A DNA stretch of 64,000 nt from Deroplatys truncata (Eukaryota; Arthropoda; Insecta; Mantodea; Mantidae). This document shows, piece after piece, positions 10,712-22,905 of this stretch. Position numbers and translations under genes: made by a program. The DNA is taken from assembly GCA_030765065.1 (NCBI GenBank), contig CM060976.1:60248539-60312538 (forward strand), in the 5' to 3' direction. Positions within the stretch are counted from its first letter, which is position 1. Each line of letters starts with the position of its first letter. The notes beneath the pieces are model-generated. The model did not search any database and was not told the DNA's origin. It saw only the letters and a program-made list of their open reading frames with translations.

Positions 10712-11551
10712 AAATCTGATGTGTTACACTCACATGGTCTTCTCTACTCTTGTACAAACTATTTTTGCAAACGCTTATTCTCCACATGCTTCATGTTAAT
10801 CGAGATATCGAGATGTTAATCTTATTGCTAATTTTCTTGTAGATGCAAGGGGAATTGGTAGGCTTTAAGCGATAGTCAAATATTTTAAGAACTGGTTGCT
10901 ATGTGGAGTATTCCATTCTCACTGCATTACCAGGGCAAAAAAAATTAATAACGAATTGCCATTTGAGAAAAAGTCTAAGCATTGTAAAATTAAAGTGAAT
11001 AACAAGCAAATATCTCGAAAATAGTTCACTCAACAAAAAAATGTGTATGACATAAATTGTGTATTTTAACGCGATCTACATTTTTGTGTAGTAAACTTTT
11101 ATCTATCTCTTATGGTTTGCCAGTTATGCAAAAGTCGTTCACAATAAACATACTTTTGGAGACATTCGCAGAAAATTCCAGATATACAATTCATTTGCCA
11201 TAAAAGGTATATCATTCAAAATCGTTAGAGCAATTTTTGAGAAAATTAAAATTTTCGAAAAATGTTCCATGTAAAGGGTAATCTGGGGTAGGCGTATTTT
11301 CTTGAAAACCTTCATGTCGCATCTCTAGAAGATACTGAACCTAAATACCAAGATTGGTGTTTATCCGACTGTTCGTTTCTGAGCTATGCTGTTCACAGAC
11401 AGACACACAGACACACACACACGCATGTCTCCAAAAATTCTTTTTTTGGATTCAGGGGGCCTCAAAACATATATTTCCGGTGAAATCTCGGCATCAAATT
11501 TTTGGGTGAAATGCAATACTTCCCCTGCTTACTATACGTAGAGAGAAAATA
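10712..11551 (-). mobile_element. Family P repeat, subfamily 2, inverted full copy
   Basis: Read on the minus strand it runs from the CTACGTATAGTAAGCAGGGG end (near 11540) through the CA/GT microsatellite (11400-11425) to the AGAGTAGAGAA end and CATCAGATTTT (10712). It closely matches the 4.0 and 46.3 kb copies. Confidence 0.8.
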
Positions 11552-13119
11552 ATAACACACGCATGCTTACGAAAATTAAATATAACCAATTCATCAGAGA
11601 AATTATTCAACGGTAGGTAGTTTTGAGAATCTACCTAGTGCACAAGATCATTTTACTAACCAGAGATAAGCTCTCTGAGAGGGGAAATTTTATATATCAT
11701 GCTATGAAAGAGTTTCAGCACTGTCTTCAGTTAGTATATAAGCTCACAAACGATGACACAAGGAAATAAACTGCAGGAAAGCCAGTAGTATGGAGTAATC
11801 TGCTTTCTACAAAAGAGGAGAAGGGCTCTGTATAAATAGAACAAAAATATGAGTATGTAAAAGCTTAGATAAACAATAAAATTGAAATGCAAACGACTTT
11901 ATATTTTCCTATCAGGAGCAACCAGGGGGCAGGTTTGCCAACATATGCTATTGAAATCCCGCTAGTAAGCCTAGAAAAGCCACAATTTTCCAAACAAAAG
12001 TCCAAAAGTTAATATGTGGATATTATCACTGGACTACGAAACCAAAACCGTTTTAGCTACTCACTGCAGAGGATTGCATTGGTGTTCGCCCAAAACAAAT
12101 ATACATAATGTAACCATCATTGCCTTTGATTTTGTAAAGTAGAACTTCAACATAAGACTACAATGAATGAATAAATATTTATATCACTACTAGTTTTAAA
12201 CATATTAATTCATTGGTTATAATATAAACAGAAGTACTTAAATTAATACTATAACAATCAGGTATTCAATTTACAAGTCAATGCACCAAGCCGCCCGAGT
12301 TCCAATAAACTCATTAATCTTAAACTCTGCATGCATATACGAGATAAAACTTATTGGTTATAATGGTTTCTATTATTAAGATACTGCTATACAGTCCAAA
12401 TTTGTATGGTGCATAGCGAACTACCAAAGTTTACAAGTAGCGATTGTTTGAACTGCAGGCTGTATGGTGTATGAAGCACATTTTGGTGGTTGGGTCGAAA
12501 GTTTACTTACCATGAGTCATGATAAAGCATGATTCGCCTGGAAACTGGAAATATAAACATATGATGGTCTTGCATCATCATTATATTTCACATTTATTTT
12601 GCAACCAGCAATTTGTGTTGAAATAGAAATACCCGAACTTATTATTAACTTAGCGGGATAATGTTTTTTCGCAGCAAATCTCCTGACGTTTGAAGCGTGA
12701 CCAGGAATACGGCACCAGCGAATAGCAACGGCGCGGCGTTACCTCATACGGGCAGTACAGCTTGCTGCTTGTAAAACAAACTCAGTATCATGTGCGCCCA
12801 TATGTATTTCATATTATAGAAAAGAAACGAGTAGCTAATATAGAAGCTGCTACTTGTTGCACTACTCGCAAACACGCTCAAGGTCCTGCCATCAGTACTG
12901 CCATCCCATCAGCATTTAATTAACAAGGTACGTTAATTAATATAATTAACAAGGTAAGAGTTTTTGTAACAAACCAAAGTTTTGAAATTATAGTGTGGTC
13001 GACCAAAAACAGTCGTAGCAACCTGACTAAAATGGTAATTATGAAACTCACGTGTTAATTACTACCATTACAATCTTGTTGCACTTAATTACTATTCGGT
13101 AATTATTTTACGTTCGTAT
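11552..13119. other. No feature recognised
   Basis: AT-rich sequence. A short direct duplication of ATTAACAAGGTA lies at about 12920-12955. Nothing else is supported. Confidence 0.45.
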
Positions 13120-13500
13120 TGGGCGGCGCCGTTGCTTAATGATTATGGACTGCTCGCCTCTCACCTGCGTTCGATCCCAGGGACCCGCATGTGGGATTTG
13201 TGGTGGACAAAGCGGCGTCTACGCGGATTTTCTCCGGATTCTCCGGTTTCCCCCACCATTTTATCCCACCGGTGCTCCATCTTCACCCTTCCTATCATTG
13301 ATCCCGCTCGCTTTCATCTATCATTTACTTTCTCGCTTACATCCCGGGTGATCACTCATCCTGGTTATTCATTTTCTCCAATCCAAAGAGTCCCTCTGCT
13401 CCTCGACAGGCGTTTGACCTCAGACATTGGCTTGTTAGTCCTGGAGGTGCAAGTCCTGCATAAGAGGAGGGTAAACAGATGAAGAAGAAGAAGAAGAAGA
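13120..13500 (+). repeat. tRNA-derived SINE, GGGCGGCGCC family
   Basis: It starts GGGCGGCGCC, has a box-B match GTTCGATCCCAGG at 13168-13180, a body with GTGGGATTTGTGGTGGACAA and CTCCGGTTTCCCCCACCATT, and ends in a (GAA)n tail at 13481-13500. A second, inverted copy is at 41.4-41.8 kb. The 116-codon frame through it is not a gene. Confidence 0.8.
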
Positions 13501-13613
13501 GTTCATGTTGGCTTTTAGTGCTTTTACCATTGTAGTAGACGATATTCATATTGTATTGTTATAGTATTATAATCATGTAATAGTAATAATTATGGGGGTA
13601 AAATTAGTTAATT

Positions 13614-13650
13614 TAATAATAATAATAATAATAATAATAACAATAATAAA
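13614..13650. repeat. (TAA)n microsatellite
   Basis: About twelve TAA/AAT units with one interruption. They inflate the isoleucine-rich minus-strand frame across this site. Confidence 0.95.
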
Positions 13651-14796
13651 GCGAACGTTTGTGACTCCAAATGCATGGCAACACACTGCACATGCGCAGG
13701 AAACGGCAAGAGCTATAGTCAATCCAGCCTTAGAACCAAACTTTATGTAAACAAAACAATTTGTATCCTTCCGCGTAAGTCTCGTGTTCGCATCGTTTGT
13801 GAGGAACAAGCTGCTCATCATAGTATGAATACAGAAGAGGTGAATGACACCACACAGGATTAAACGGGTGGTGCAACCTTTTTTAGTTTTACTGTACATA
13901 CTATTTACTATTTCATATTAATTAAAGGTTTCGAACTATAATTAATACAGTTCTTGAAAACCTGCAGATAATCACGTATATTTAAGGCACTGCATGCTAT
14001 GGCGTGCTTTGGTTTCCCGCGGGCTAGTTAATGACGTCATTTGTATTTAGATCAAGTTGAGTTCTAAGAGTGGAGCGATATTAGCACTGATACGAATACT
14101 TAGTTGGGCTTTGTTGACAAGAAAGGACACCACATGAGCTGCTCTCGGCTGCTGCGTAGCTTTATTTTAGTTTCCAGGAAGGTGGCCCAGCAGTAATTCA
14201 GGAAACAAATTGTATTTCAACATATATAAGTAAACTAGTGAAAAGTAACATTGAAACTATGTTTTTTTTTTAACTTCTCTAGCCAATCTTCCTTTGTTAT
14301 CTCCAGACCTCTCTCTCGATAAATCTAAATTCCTGAGCTTATACCTCTTTAGGTAGATCGAGTATCACATTGCGGTACGCTACAATATCCGTTTACAATA
14401 TATATAACGTCGCATAGATTTAAAATGGACTCTACTCATAAACTGGCGAATAAACTTAAGTAAACCAGTTCATAACAAATTGAAAGCGATGGATATACTA
14501 AAATTAGTAAAAAACTAAAAGTTGCATCTAAAAGTACAGAAATTTCGTAAGTAACTTAATATCTATATCATTAAAGATATTCCTTGGAGTGTAGAAGAAA
14601 GACGTTCTTTATTGAGGAATATGATCCTGGTCATATTTAAACCTTTTTGTAGTAATAAAATTGCATTGCTTACAAGAAAATTAGTGTTTTTATTTTTTTA
14701 GAACCTAATCATCTTCCAAGTTATGACTAACTTTATTAGAACGGACTTTAGAATAATCCTGACGTATTAAACATGTTATGTAATTTACAGGATAGA
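13651..14796. other. No gene recognised
   Basis: Mixed AT-rich sequence with a slightly less AT-rich part at 13990-14200. I found no exon signals or element ends. Confidence 0.4.
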
Positions 14797-14862
14797 CTAG
14801 TACTTTAAGTACTAGTACTTAGTATCATATCTTATAGTACTTCAAGTACTATAAGATATGAT
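14797..14862. repeat. Two adjacent near-perfect palindromes
   Basis: CTAGTACTT-T-AAGTACTAG (14797-14815) has 9-bp arms and a one-base centre. It is followed by a larger palindrome at 14824-14862 with perfect 19-bp arms around a single C at 14843. Both share the AGTACTT core. Confidence 0.9.
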
Positions 14863-15492
14863 AAAACTCATTCAACTTAAATGCAGGTACAAATAAAAAT
14901 TTACTTTCAGGTTCTATATGTTCCCTTTCTGCCATTCGAGTTAATTGCTTTTTCCAGGGTAGCTGCACTTGAGAGGCATTTAATATGAATTAAGTGCGCT
15001 AGGTCTTAATCATTCTGCGCTCTTTTCTCTTCCTGACATTCATGTAATTAAGACCTTGCAACAGTTGGAAGTCGTTTCGCCAGTCATGCATCACATGCTA
15101 AGTGCCGAAAATATTTTATAGATATTTGAAACAAAAGGAGCAAGTAGATACATTATAGTACACAAATAAATTAACTATATGAAAGCTAAAGTTGCGATGA
15201 TATCCTTTGTTTTGTACGTAGGGTGTTAACAAGTATATGAATTTTACTGTGTATGGAGTGGTCCAGAAACAAGCACTAAAGATATAGTAAGTAGAAATTC
15301 TGATTGCCATGGTATGGCGTAAAATTACTTTAGGCTCACCCATTGACTTTCTATTAAAACCGGAATTGGAATAAAGTATAAAATGAATAGGAAAGGATAC
15401 ATTTTACCTAATAGATATGTTACCTGGTAGGATCGGTACAAAGAAAAGCCAAGACATGACAGATTCTCTTCATCTCTTAATTTCTTTTAATG
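14863..15492. other. No feature recognised
   Basis: AT-rich, no supported feature. Confidence 0.45.
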
Positions 15493-15856
15493 TACAGGGT
15501 GACCATTTAAGTTGAAACTGTGCAATATCTCCAAAACTAAGCGTTGTAGAAAGAAATGCGTTGAATAAAAGTTGCTTGATATTATGGGGTAAAGTAAATG
15601 TCATTAGTCGTGTTTTATTTGGAGCAGTTGTGATTGTCATTTTAGGGTCAACTTAATTTGAACCTAATTGTAGATTCCCATTTTAAAATATTAAATTGAC
15701 CCTAAAATGACTATCATAACGTCTTCCAAACGAAACACGACTAATGGCATTTACTTTCCCCCATAATATCAAGCAACTTTTATTAATGACATTTCTTTCT
15801 ACAACGCTTAGCTTTGGAGATATTGTACAGTCTCAACTTAAATGGTCCACCCTGTA
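15493..15856. mobile_element. Foldback element (MITE), 364 bp
   Basis: The left half (from TACAGGGTGACCATTTAAGT) is the reverse complement of the right half (ending ACTTAAATGGTCCACCCTGTA, its last base at 15856). Arms are about 165 bp and roughly 85-90% identical by eye, around a short central spacer. Such a sequence would form a long hairpin if transcribed. No coding capacity. The terminal TA may be the target dinucleotide. Confidence 0.85.
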
Positions 15857-15961
15857 TAGTACCGATGCACTTATTGCTGTTTTTAATTTTCAATTAACCA
15901 AGCCCTCAAAATTGTATAATATGTGCTTTTCAATCCCTTCATGACTTACGTGCAAAACCGA

Positions 15962-16239
15962 CACAGATGATCTAGCTCGTTAAAGTACAGACTGGAAGGT
16001 GAGCGGAAGATCCGAGGTTCAAATCCAGCCAGGACCGTGCTACCTGACTGAGTTTCTTCCAGGTTTTCCTCAGTGCTCATAACCTGTCAGATGTCGAGAA
16101 GGTACCTTAAATTTAAACCTGGAACGTTTTTTTTTCAAAACTTTCCTTTCCCAATATTAATTCATTTTCATGTATCATTAGTGTCCACCGCCTGTGATGC
16201 CGTATGCGGTGAGAACGGGCGCTAAATACTACCAAAAAA
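15962..16239 (+). repeat. tRNA-derived SINE, CCAGGTTTTCC family
   Basis: Box B GAGGTTCAAATCC lies at 16013-16025, and the body has TTCTTCCAGGTTTTCCTCAGTG and GTGTCCACCGCCTGTG. The copy at 37.5-37.8 kb shares the same order of blocks. It ends beside a family P copy. Confidence 0.75.
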
Positions 16240-16497
16240 TCCGATATATTACATTTGTATGAATGTAAATACTCTCCCTACTCTCTGTCGTTTATTAGTG
16301 GGCATACTGATTAATCTTACGAAACCTTATTTATCTACCTACTTCATTTTAATCGAGATAAATCTTTACAGAAATATCTCTACATTACACATTTCGTTAG
16401 GATACAAAGAGAACAGTGATAGACTAATGTTTAAGAATTGTACGCTATATGCTGGTCTTAAAATTTCGTACTGTTTCAATGCAATCACGAGAAACAA
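16240..16497 (-). mobile_element. Family P repeat, distal part, cut by the LTR element
   Basis: Minus-strand orientation, with the blocks CTACATTACACATTTCGTTA and ATGCTGGTCTTAAAATTTCG matching other copies. It ends at CACGAGAAACAAC where the LTR element begins and resumes at 22294. Confidence 0.75.
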
Positions 16498-17219
16498 CGG
16501 AATTATAAAGGCAGTAATTATCATAATATTCTGAGTAGGATAGCGATATAAAATAATTAATAATATATTTAAAATCAGTGTATGTATAAAAAGGAGAAGC
16601 ATTGTGAAAATTGTTGACTTTAAAAGCGACAGAAAGACCAGACAGGCACAGTTTAGCTAATTAGGGACCAGCCCCAGGTATAAAGGGTAAAATAGCTGAA
16701 GCCAGTTTCTCTTGGAATTCATGGGTGCAGTTGCACTGGCCAGGATGTGGAGGTCATTAGAGGCTTCATGACGCCAAGTTTGAGGACAGTTTTGAGGGGA
16801 GAGTAGAGGAAGTTAGGAGTTTTTCCTCTTTGAAGCGCGGTGGTGAAAGTCATTCTGTCGTGAGCGATTGGTGAGAACGGGACGACATTCTCGTCGAGTT
16901 GTGAACATTGGCGGCGAACATGCAAGAGGGTAGAACGTTCAGCTGTAGTTAATAATCTTCGGTTTTGGTAAAATCACAGTAGCATCGTATGCATTTAAAA
17001 GTGATCGGCAAACCTTAAGTTTAATTTTAAATGGTGAAAATAAAAGTGTTCCAAGAAAGCGTTCGTGTTTCTCTGTACATACACTCACGCATACCCAGTG
17101 ATTAAGGTTTCATGCTGGAGCAGCCGTGCCAAAAGATGAACCATCTAGGAGGAGACAAGCAGCAACCGTGAGGCAAAGGTATTGCTTCTGTGGATGGAGG
17201 ACGTAGCGTGGCTGCGTCA
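16498..17219 (+). repeat. 5' LTR
   Basis: 722 bp, the same length as the 3' LTR at a constant offset of 5074. It begins near CGGAATTATAAAGG and ends GGCTGCGTCA. The exact first bases are uncertain because the two upstream flanks differ right at the border. Confidence 0.9.
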
Positions 17220-17285
17220 TATTGCGCCTAAACGTGGGGCTGAAAGAATTACCTGCGTCATATGGCGTCCTAAGCGTGGGGCCCG
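17220..17285 (+). promoter_or_regulatory. Primer binding site, locally duplicated
   Basis: TTGCGCCTAAACGTGGGGCT (17222-17241) follows the LTR end and resembles the complement of the 3' end of insect tRNA-Lys. A 41-bp tandem duplication of the LTR tip plus this site gives a second version at 17263-17282. Confidence 0.65.
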
Positions 17286-17649
17286 AACAACGGAGACATC
17301 AAGGAGGCCCGAACAAAGGAGAAGCTGAACGACGGAGACATCGAGGAGACCGGGACAACGAGAAGGACAACGGGAACAGCATCGAAGCAGCAGTTCCAGG
17401 TAGCAGATATAAAAAGGTACTGAGTGTAAATTTATTTATGTGTACCAGTGGTAAATGCAGTTAAGGATTGGTAAAATGTTTGAGCAATCAGATTCCAACA
17501 TTGATATTCAGGACGGTGATAGTAGAACTGGGCAGGACGTAAATAATAGTGTAAATAAGGTAATAGAAACAGTAGATGATAGAAATGTACAAAAGTAGGT
17601 AGAACAGCCAGGGGGAAGTACAGAAACTAGCGAGATGTTAAAGTTAATT

Positions 17650-19410
17650 ATGTATCAATGATACAAAATGGTAATCAAAGTTTAAAGAAAGAATTAAGGG
17701 ATGATATGAAAGTTAACCGGGGTGTAACAGAAAACTTGAGAGAAAAATTAACAGGAAAGATGATACAGGGTCAGAAAGAATTAACAGGTAAAATAGAACA
17801 GGGTCAGAAAGAATTAAGGGATCAGATAAAAGCTAATAATCAAAGTTTAAGGGAGGATTTAACAAGCAACTTAACTGAGATTGGGAAGAAAATTGAGAAC
17901 CAGCAGAAAGTCTTAGAAAATTTGCAGGAGGAGGCTAGAAATGAAATAGAAAACGTGAGAATTGAGGTTAGGGAGAATCAAAAACAGGTTAGAAAAGAAA
18001 TTAAAATTGTAAGGCAAGAGATTAGTGAAAGAGTAGAAAAAGAAAACAGAAAATTGAGGGAAGAATTAAGTCAAGAATTAGTTAGAGAAAGGGAAGCTAC
18101 TAGCAAAGAATTATAAATATACAGAAACAGGTTAGAACAGTCTGAAAGAGAAAGTAGGAGACTTGCCGTAGGAATAGATGATGTAAATGATAGACTTAAG
18201 GAAGGATTAGAAAAAGTGTGTATCTCTGACAATATTGGTAGCTCAGTATGTAGCAAAGTGAGCACTGCAACAGTAAGGAACGATGCATCGCAGAATGCGT
18301 CAGCTGACCTTCCAATGCTGAATTTAGGTCCAAGTACCTCCAATAACAGTAATAGTACAAATGAAAATAGAAATGGCGGCCCACCTTTCAATGGCCAAAC
18401 CATGTTCTCAGACGAGGAATCAGATAATCCGAAAGCATTCATAAATAGCATGCAGGAATATTTTAATGATATATCAGAGGAATACAAAATGACTGTAGTA
18501 CGAAAGTGTTTTAAAGGTAATGCTTTCAATTGGCTAGAATTATCTGTAGGGCTAGATAACAACTACGGGGCCTTTAAAGAGCTATTTCTGAACAGATATT
18601 GGGGTGCAAGCAGGCAAATGAATATAAGATTAGAGCTCAGTAATGGCAAGTACGATTCCCGTAAGGACCAATCTAGGGTCAATTATTTCATGGTAGTGGC
18701 AAGGAAATCTAAGATGCTAGATCCACCGATGGGAGAAAATGAATTAATAAATCTAGTAACCGCGCATTTTCCGGAAACAATACAAAACTACATAATTATT
18801 GCAAAACCGGCTACGATAGCAGCCATGATAGATTTGTTGATCGCTTTGGAGAGGAAGAGAAATCAAGATAGTGGCATTAAGGATAGGAATTTCACGCAGA
18901 AAGAAAGAAGTCCTACAAATTTTTTCGGGCAGGGGGCATATCCAGGAAATGATAGAAATTTTGATGTGAGAGATAGATGCCATGGGCCTGTACCGAAAAA
19001 TAATTACAATGATAACAGGAGGAGAAATAACTTTGAAAATAATTATAGGGGAAGAGGCAAAAACTACCGAAGACCAAAAATTAAACAAATAAATTATGTA
19101 CATACTCACAGATGTAATTATGATAGAATGGAAAGGTATCCTAGAAACAGACGCTATTCTTGGGATGATTGTAGCAATAACTATGACCATAGGTATCGAC
19201 CAAGTTCACCAAGACAGGAGGCGAGAAGTAGAAGTGGTAGGAATTCACCAGTTCAAGAAGATAAGTTTGACGCAATAAACTCTACAAGACAAATAATGGG
19301 AAATAATTACCGTCATGAAACGAGACCAGGACATTCGCATAACGATATTGGGACAGGAGCAATTAGCAAAGTGTCGGAAAACTCCAAACCCAATCAACAT
19401 CGCCTTCAGT
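17650..19410 (+). pseudogene. gag-like region of the LTR element
   Basis: The first part is rich in E, K, Q and N and would form coiled coils. The later part (about 18400-18900) has gag capsid-like character, followed by a very basic R/N/Y-rich tail in place of an obvious CCHC knuckle. Assigned by position and composition; part of a broken element. Confidence 0.65.
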
Positions 19411-19594
19411 GAAGATTGGGAACAACAATTCCTATAATGAGCGGTACACGAAAAGCAGGTATAATGGAAAGTAACTAATGATAGAGAAACATACGAATAA
19501 TTAATAAACAGTGGTTTAAAATTAATGTCTTTACCAGTACATGAGATATATTGTTCAATAGCAGTGGGCAAAAGAAAGAGTAAGATTTTAGGCT

Positions 19595-20430
19595 ATGATG
19601 AATATTGAAATCGGAAAGAAAATTATTGAGATGTTATTTTTAATAGTACCTAGGCTTGTAACAGGCATAATAATAGGTTGTGATAGTCTATACGCATGGA
19701 ACTCCATTATAGATTTTGAAAACAAAATTTTGAAGCTCGAAACAGAACGAGGCACCATAATCGTACCATTGTTGGAAGACAGTAGTTCAGGAATAATTGC
19801 CCGGGATCAGGTAGAGGAAGAAATAAAAGGGGAAACATTCCTTGTGGAAGTTATAAACATTGGAGCTATGAAATTAGCCGAAGTAAGGTTAGAGGATTGC
19901 CATGAAATTAATGATGAAAATATAGTCTACGGAGAACATGAAAACGTTTGTATTAATAACGGCGAAGAGAAACCCCAAGAAAATCCCAGATTAGGCTTGA
20001 ATGATAAGAATGTAACGAAGTACAATAAAGTGGATGACTGTGTCGAAATAAAATTTGTTGAAAAATAAGCTGAACCAGGCTAGTAGACTGAATGAGAAAC
20101 AAAAAAAGGAATTATGGGAAATTTTAATGGAGAATAAGGAAGTGTTTTCAGAAAAGCCGGGAAGGTGCATAAATTACACTCATTCATTTGAAATGACTGA
20201 TATTAAACCATATGCTCATAACGCTAGGCCAATCCCATGTGCTATTAGGGAAGAAGTAGACAAAGTTGTACAATCAATGTTAGAAGACGGCGCGATTGAA
20301 ATTTCAACTTTTGAATATATAAATCCACTGTGCATAGTTTACAAAAATAATGGAAAAGTTAAGGTAACGTTAGATGCGAGAAAATTAAATGTTATTGCAC
20401 ATCGTAGTAAGATCTTCAGGGAGACCTTAT
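19595..20430 (+). pseudogene. Protease- and RT-like region of the LTR element
   Basis: An aspartic-protease-like stretch (VTGIIIGCDSLYAWNSIIDF) is followed by the N-terminal part of a gypsy reverse transcriptase, with ARPIPCAIREEVDKVV and YKNNGKVKVTLDARKLN. Relic only. Confidence 0.75.
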
Positions 20431-20498
20431 AGAATCAGAATAGAAAACTCTATCGTTGTTCCCCTTATTTTCCATCTGGGAATCCCGCAGAACGCATA

Positions 20499-21041
20499 TT
20501 GAAGGACATTGGAATCTATTTTCGTGTACTGACTCATAATAATCACAGAAATTGGGTTAGTTATTGTAATGTGATAGAAAAGATAATAAATAACACCATC
20601 AATACGACGACAGGATTCGCACCAATACAATTAATACAAGGAATTGAACCTGAACCGATTTTTAAAATAATACCAAAAACGCTTAAAGGAAACCAATCAC
20701 CGTTATCTGAAGAACAAAGGGCTAAAATTGTTGTTGACAGGTTAAAAGAAAAAGCAGAAAAAAGGAAATCTAAAGCGAAGAAGCAAAAGCATAAGTGGGA
20801 ACCGAAAATAGGAGACCTTGTGCTTGCCAGAGATCACAAATTATCCAGCGCATTAAATGGAAGAAATCATAGGTTAGAGCTCTTATATAAAGGCCCGGTA
20901 ATTATTACTGGTAAATCTGGGGAACATACTTTTGAGTTAGTAGATGTAAAAACTAATAAATCTATTGGTAAATGGCACAAACAACTTATGAGACCTTATA
21001 GAAAATCACTGAATGTTCCTGATAAAATACAAACGGTGTGA
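20499..21041 (+). pseudogene. Integrase-like C-terminal region of the LTR element
   Basis: It contains NTTTGFAPIQLIQG, typical of the end of the integrase core, and a C-terminal domain with GDLVLARDH and LELLYKGPVIITGKSG, typical of gypsy integrases. Relic only. Confidence 0.75.
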
Positions 21042-21571
21042 ATTTTCCGAGAAACATTAACATGAATGTAGAAATGTCATTAGGTTATGAAAATTGTAAA
21101 ATAAATATAAGACAAACAGTGAAGTGAATGTGATCAGTGAACAATGTGAAAGTGAAGTGAGAAAGAGAATAATATTTTTAAAGAAACAAAAACAGATACT
21201 CCAATCAGAATAACAGAAAACAAAATATAATAATTGTTTAAATTCGAATACTGTAAGTTATTGAGTGTAAATTTTGTATAATAATGCTTAATTTAAATGA
21301 TTATGTTAGTGAATGTAAATTTTGTATAATAATGGTTAAGGTGAATCATGTGAAGGGTAAGTCATATGTATGACCAACAGAATTGTTGAAGGTACATAAT
21401 TGTAAACAGTGTAAAGAAACTTATATGTTGACTAATTGTAAAAGAATCATGTAACCAATTCAACGTTTGCCGATCGATCACGAAATTACTGAGAGGAAAT
21501 TGTTTCAGGCAAGACATACACATTGTAATATTATTGTATAACATGAAATGTATATGGGGGGCATTTGAAGC

Positions 21572-22293
21572 CGGAATTATAAAGGAAATAATTATCATAA
21601 TATTCTGAGTAGGATAGCGATATAAAATAATTAATAATATATTTAAAATCAGTGTATGTATAAAAAGGAGAAGCATTGTGAAAATTGTTCACTTTAAAAG
21701 CGACAGAAAGACCAGACAGGCACAGTTTAGCTAATTAGGGACCAGCCCCAGGTATAAAGGGTAAAATAGCTGAAGCCAGTTTCTCTTGGAATCCATGGGT
21801 GCAGTTGCACTGGCCAGGATGTGGAGGTCATTAGAGGCTTCATGACGCTAAGTTTGAGGACAGTTTTGAGGGGAGAGTAGACGAAGTTAGGAGTTTTTCC
21901 TCTTTGTAGCGCGGTGGTGAAAGTCATTCTGTCATGAGCGATTGGTGAGAACGGGACGACATTCTCGTCGAGTTGTGAACATTGGCGGCGAACATGCAAG
22001 AGGGTAGAACGTTCAGCTGTAGTTAATAATCTTCGGTCTTGGTAAAGGCACAGTAGCATCGTATGCATTTAAAAGTGATTGGCAAACCTTAAGTTTTATT
22101 TTAAATGGTGAAAATAAAAGTGTTCCAAGAAAGCGTTCGTGTTTCTCTGTACATACACTCACGCATACCCAGTGATTAAGGTTTCATGCTGGAGCAGCCG
22201 TGGCAAAAGAAAAACCATCTAGGAGGAGACAAGCAGCAACCGTGAGGCAAAGGTATTGCTTCTGTGGTTGGAGGACGTAGCGTGGCTGCGTCA
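21572..22293 (+). repeat. 3' LTR
   Basis: Pairs base for base in length with the 5' LTR. It is preceded by ATGGGGGGCATTTG, the likely polypurine tract, and ends GGCTGCGTCA beside the resumed family P sequence. Confidence 0.9.
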
Positions 22294-22905
22294 AAGTGAA
22301 TGTCGACAGGAAAAGAATGACAATATTGAATCATTCGAACCATTAATAACGGATACGCCGAAAATGGCTTATACCACAAAAACGTTGTTTGAAAATAAGT
22401 TCTGTGTTTTAAAGAGATCAATATTTTTTGCGTAGTACGTTTTCGTCTATCGCTTGACGTTTACAGTTATGCAAGATTATATCAAATTCCTTTCGAATTA
22501 GCATGACCACGGTTATTCCCAGTAAATTTAAGATATAGGTATGTTTTATTTGTCATGCAAACATTTTTAATATGTGGTATTTTAATAAAAATTGTTAGAG
22601 CCATTTTCAGAAAATCAAAAATTTCGAAAAATGTTCCGTGAATGGGTAGTTTGGGGTGGGGAGTTTTTTTGAAAACTTTTGTGTCGCATGTTTGGAAGAC
22701 TGAACTTAAATACCAAGTTTAGTATTTATTCGATTTTTCTCCTCATTTATGCTGTTCAGAGACGCGCGCGTGGACTTTTTTCCTACAAATGTTTTTTCTG
22801 TATTAAGGGAGCCTCAAAACATGTATTTCCGGTGAAATCTCGATATCGACTTTTGGGAATAATGCAATACCTTTTTCTACTTATTATGTAAGTGGTAAAG
22901 AAAAT
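22294..22905 (-). mobile_element. Family P repeat, proximal part, resumed after the LTR element
   Basis: AAGTGAATGTCGACAGG continues the family sequence broken at 16497. Compare GAGAAACGACTGAAAATC in the uninterrupted 47.65-48.49 kb copy. It runs to TATTTCCGGTGAAATCTCG and the terminal ATTATGTAAGTGGTAAAGAA. Confidence 0.75.

Larger units (their letters stand above)
16498..22293 (+). mobile_element. Ty3/gypsy-type LTR retrotransposon, broken
   Basis: An old retrotransposon copy of about 5.8 kb with two long terminal repeats, a tRNA-Lys-like primer site, gag-like and pol-like regions, and a purine tract before the 3' LTR (near 21555). The LTRs differ at about 17 of 722 sites by eye (about 2.4%) with no length change. 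At typical insect rates that suggests insertion a few million years ago. The pol complement is incomplete and there are several breaks, so it is a fossil. It sits inside a family P copy whose halves flank it. Use of a tRNA-Lys primer fits Osvaldo- or Woot-like gypsy lineages, which is inference. Confidence 0.9.

Noticed and set aside
13132-13482. 116-codon plus frame
   Set aside because: It lies wholly inside a tRNA-derived SINE that has a second copy at 41.4-41.8 kb; the frame is an artefact of its composition.
13573-13899. 108-codon minus frame with an isoleucine run
   Set aside because: Depends on the (TAA)n microsatellite and has no domain.
18071-18562. 163-codon minus frame
   Set aside because: Antisense to the gag-like region of the LTR element; it has the composition expected of a shadow frame.
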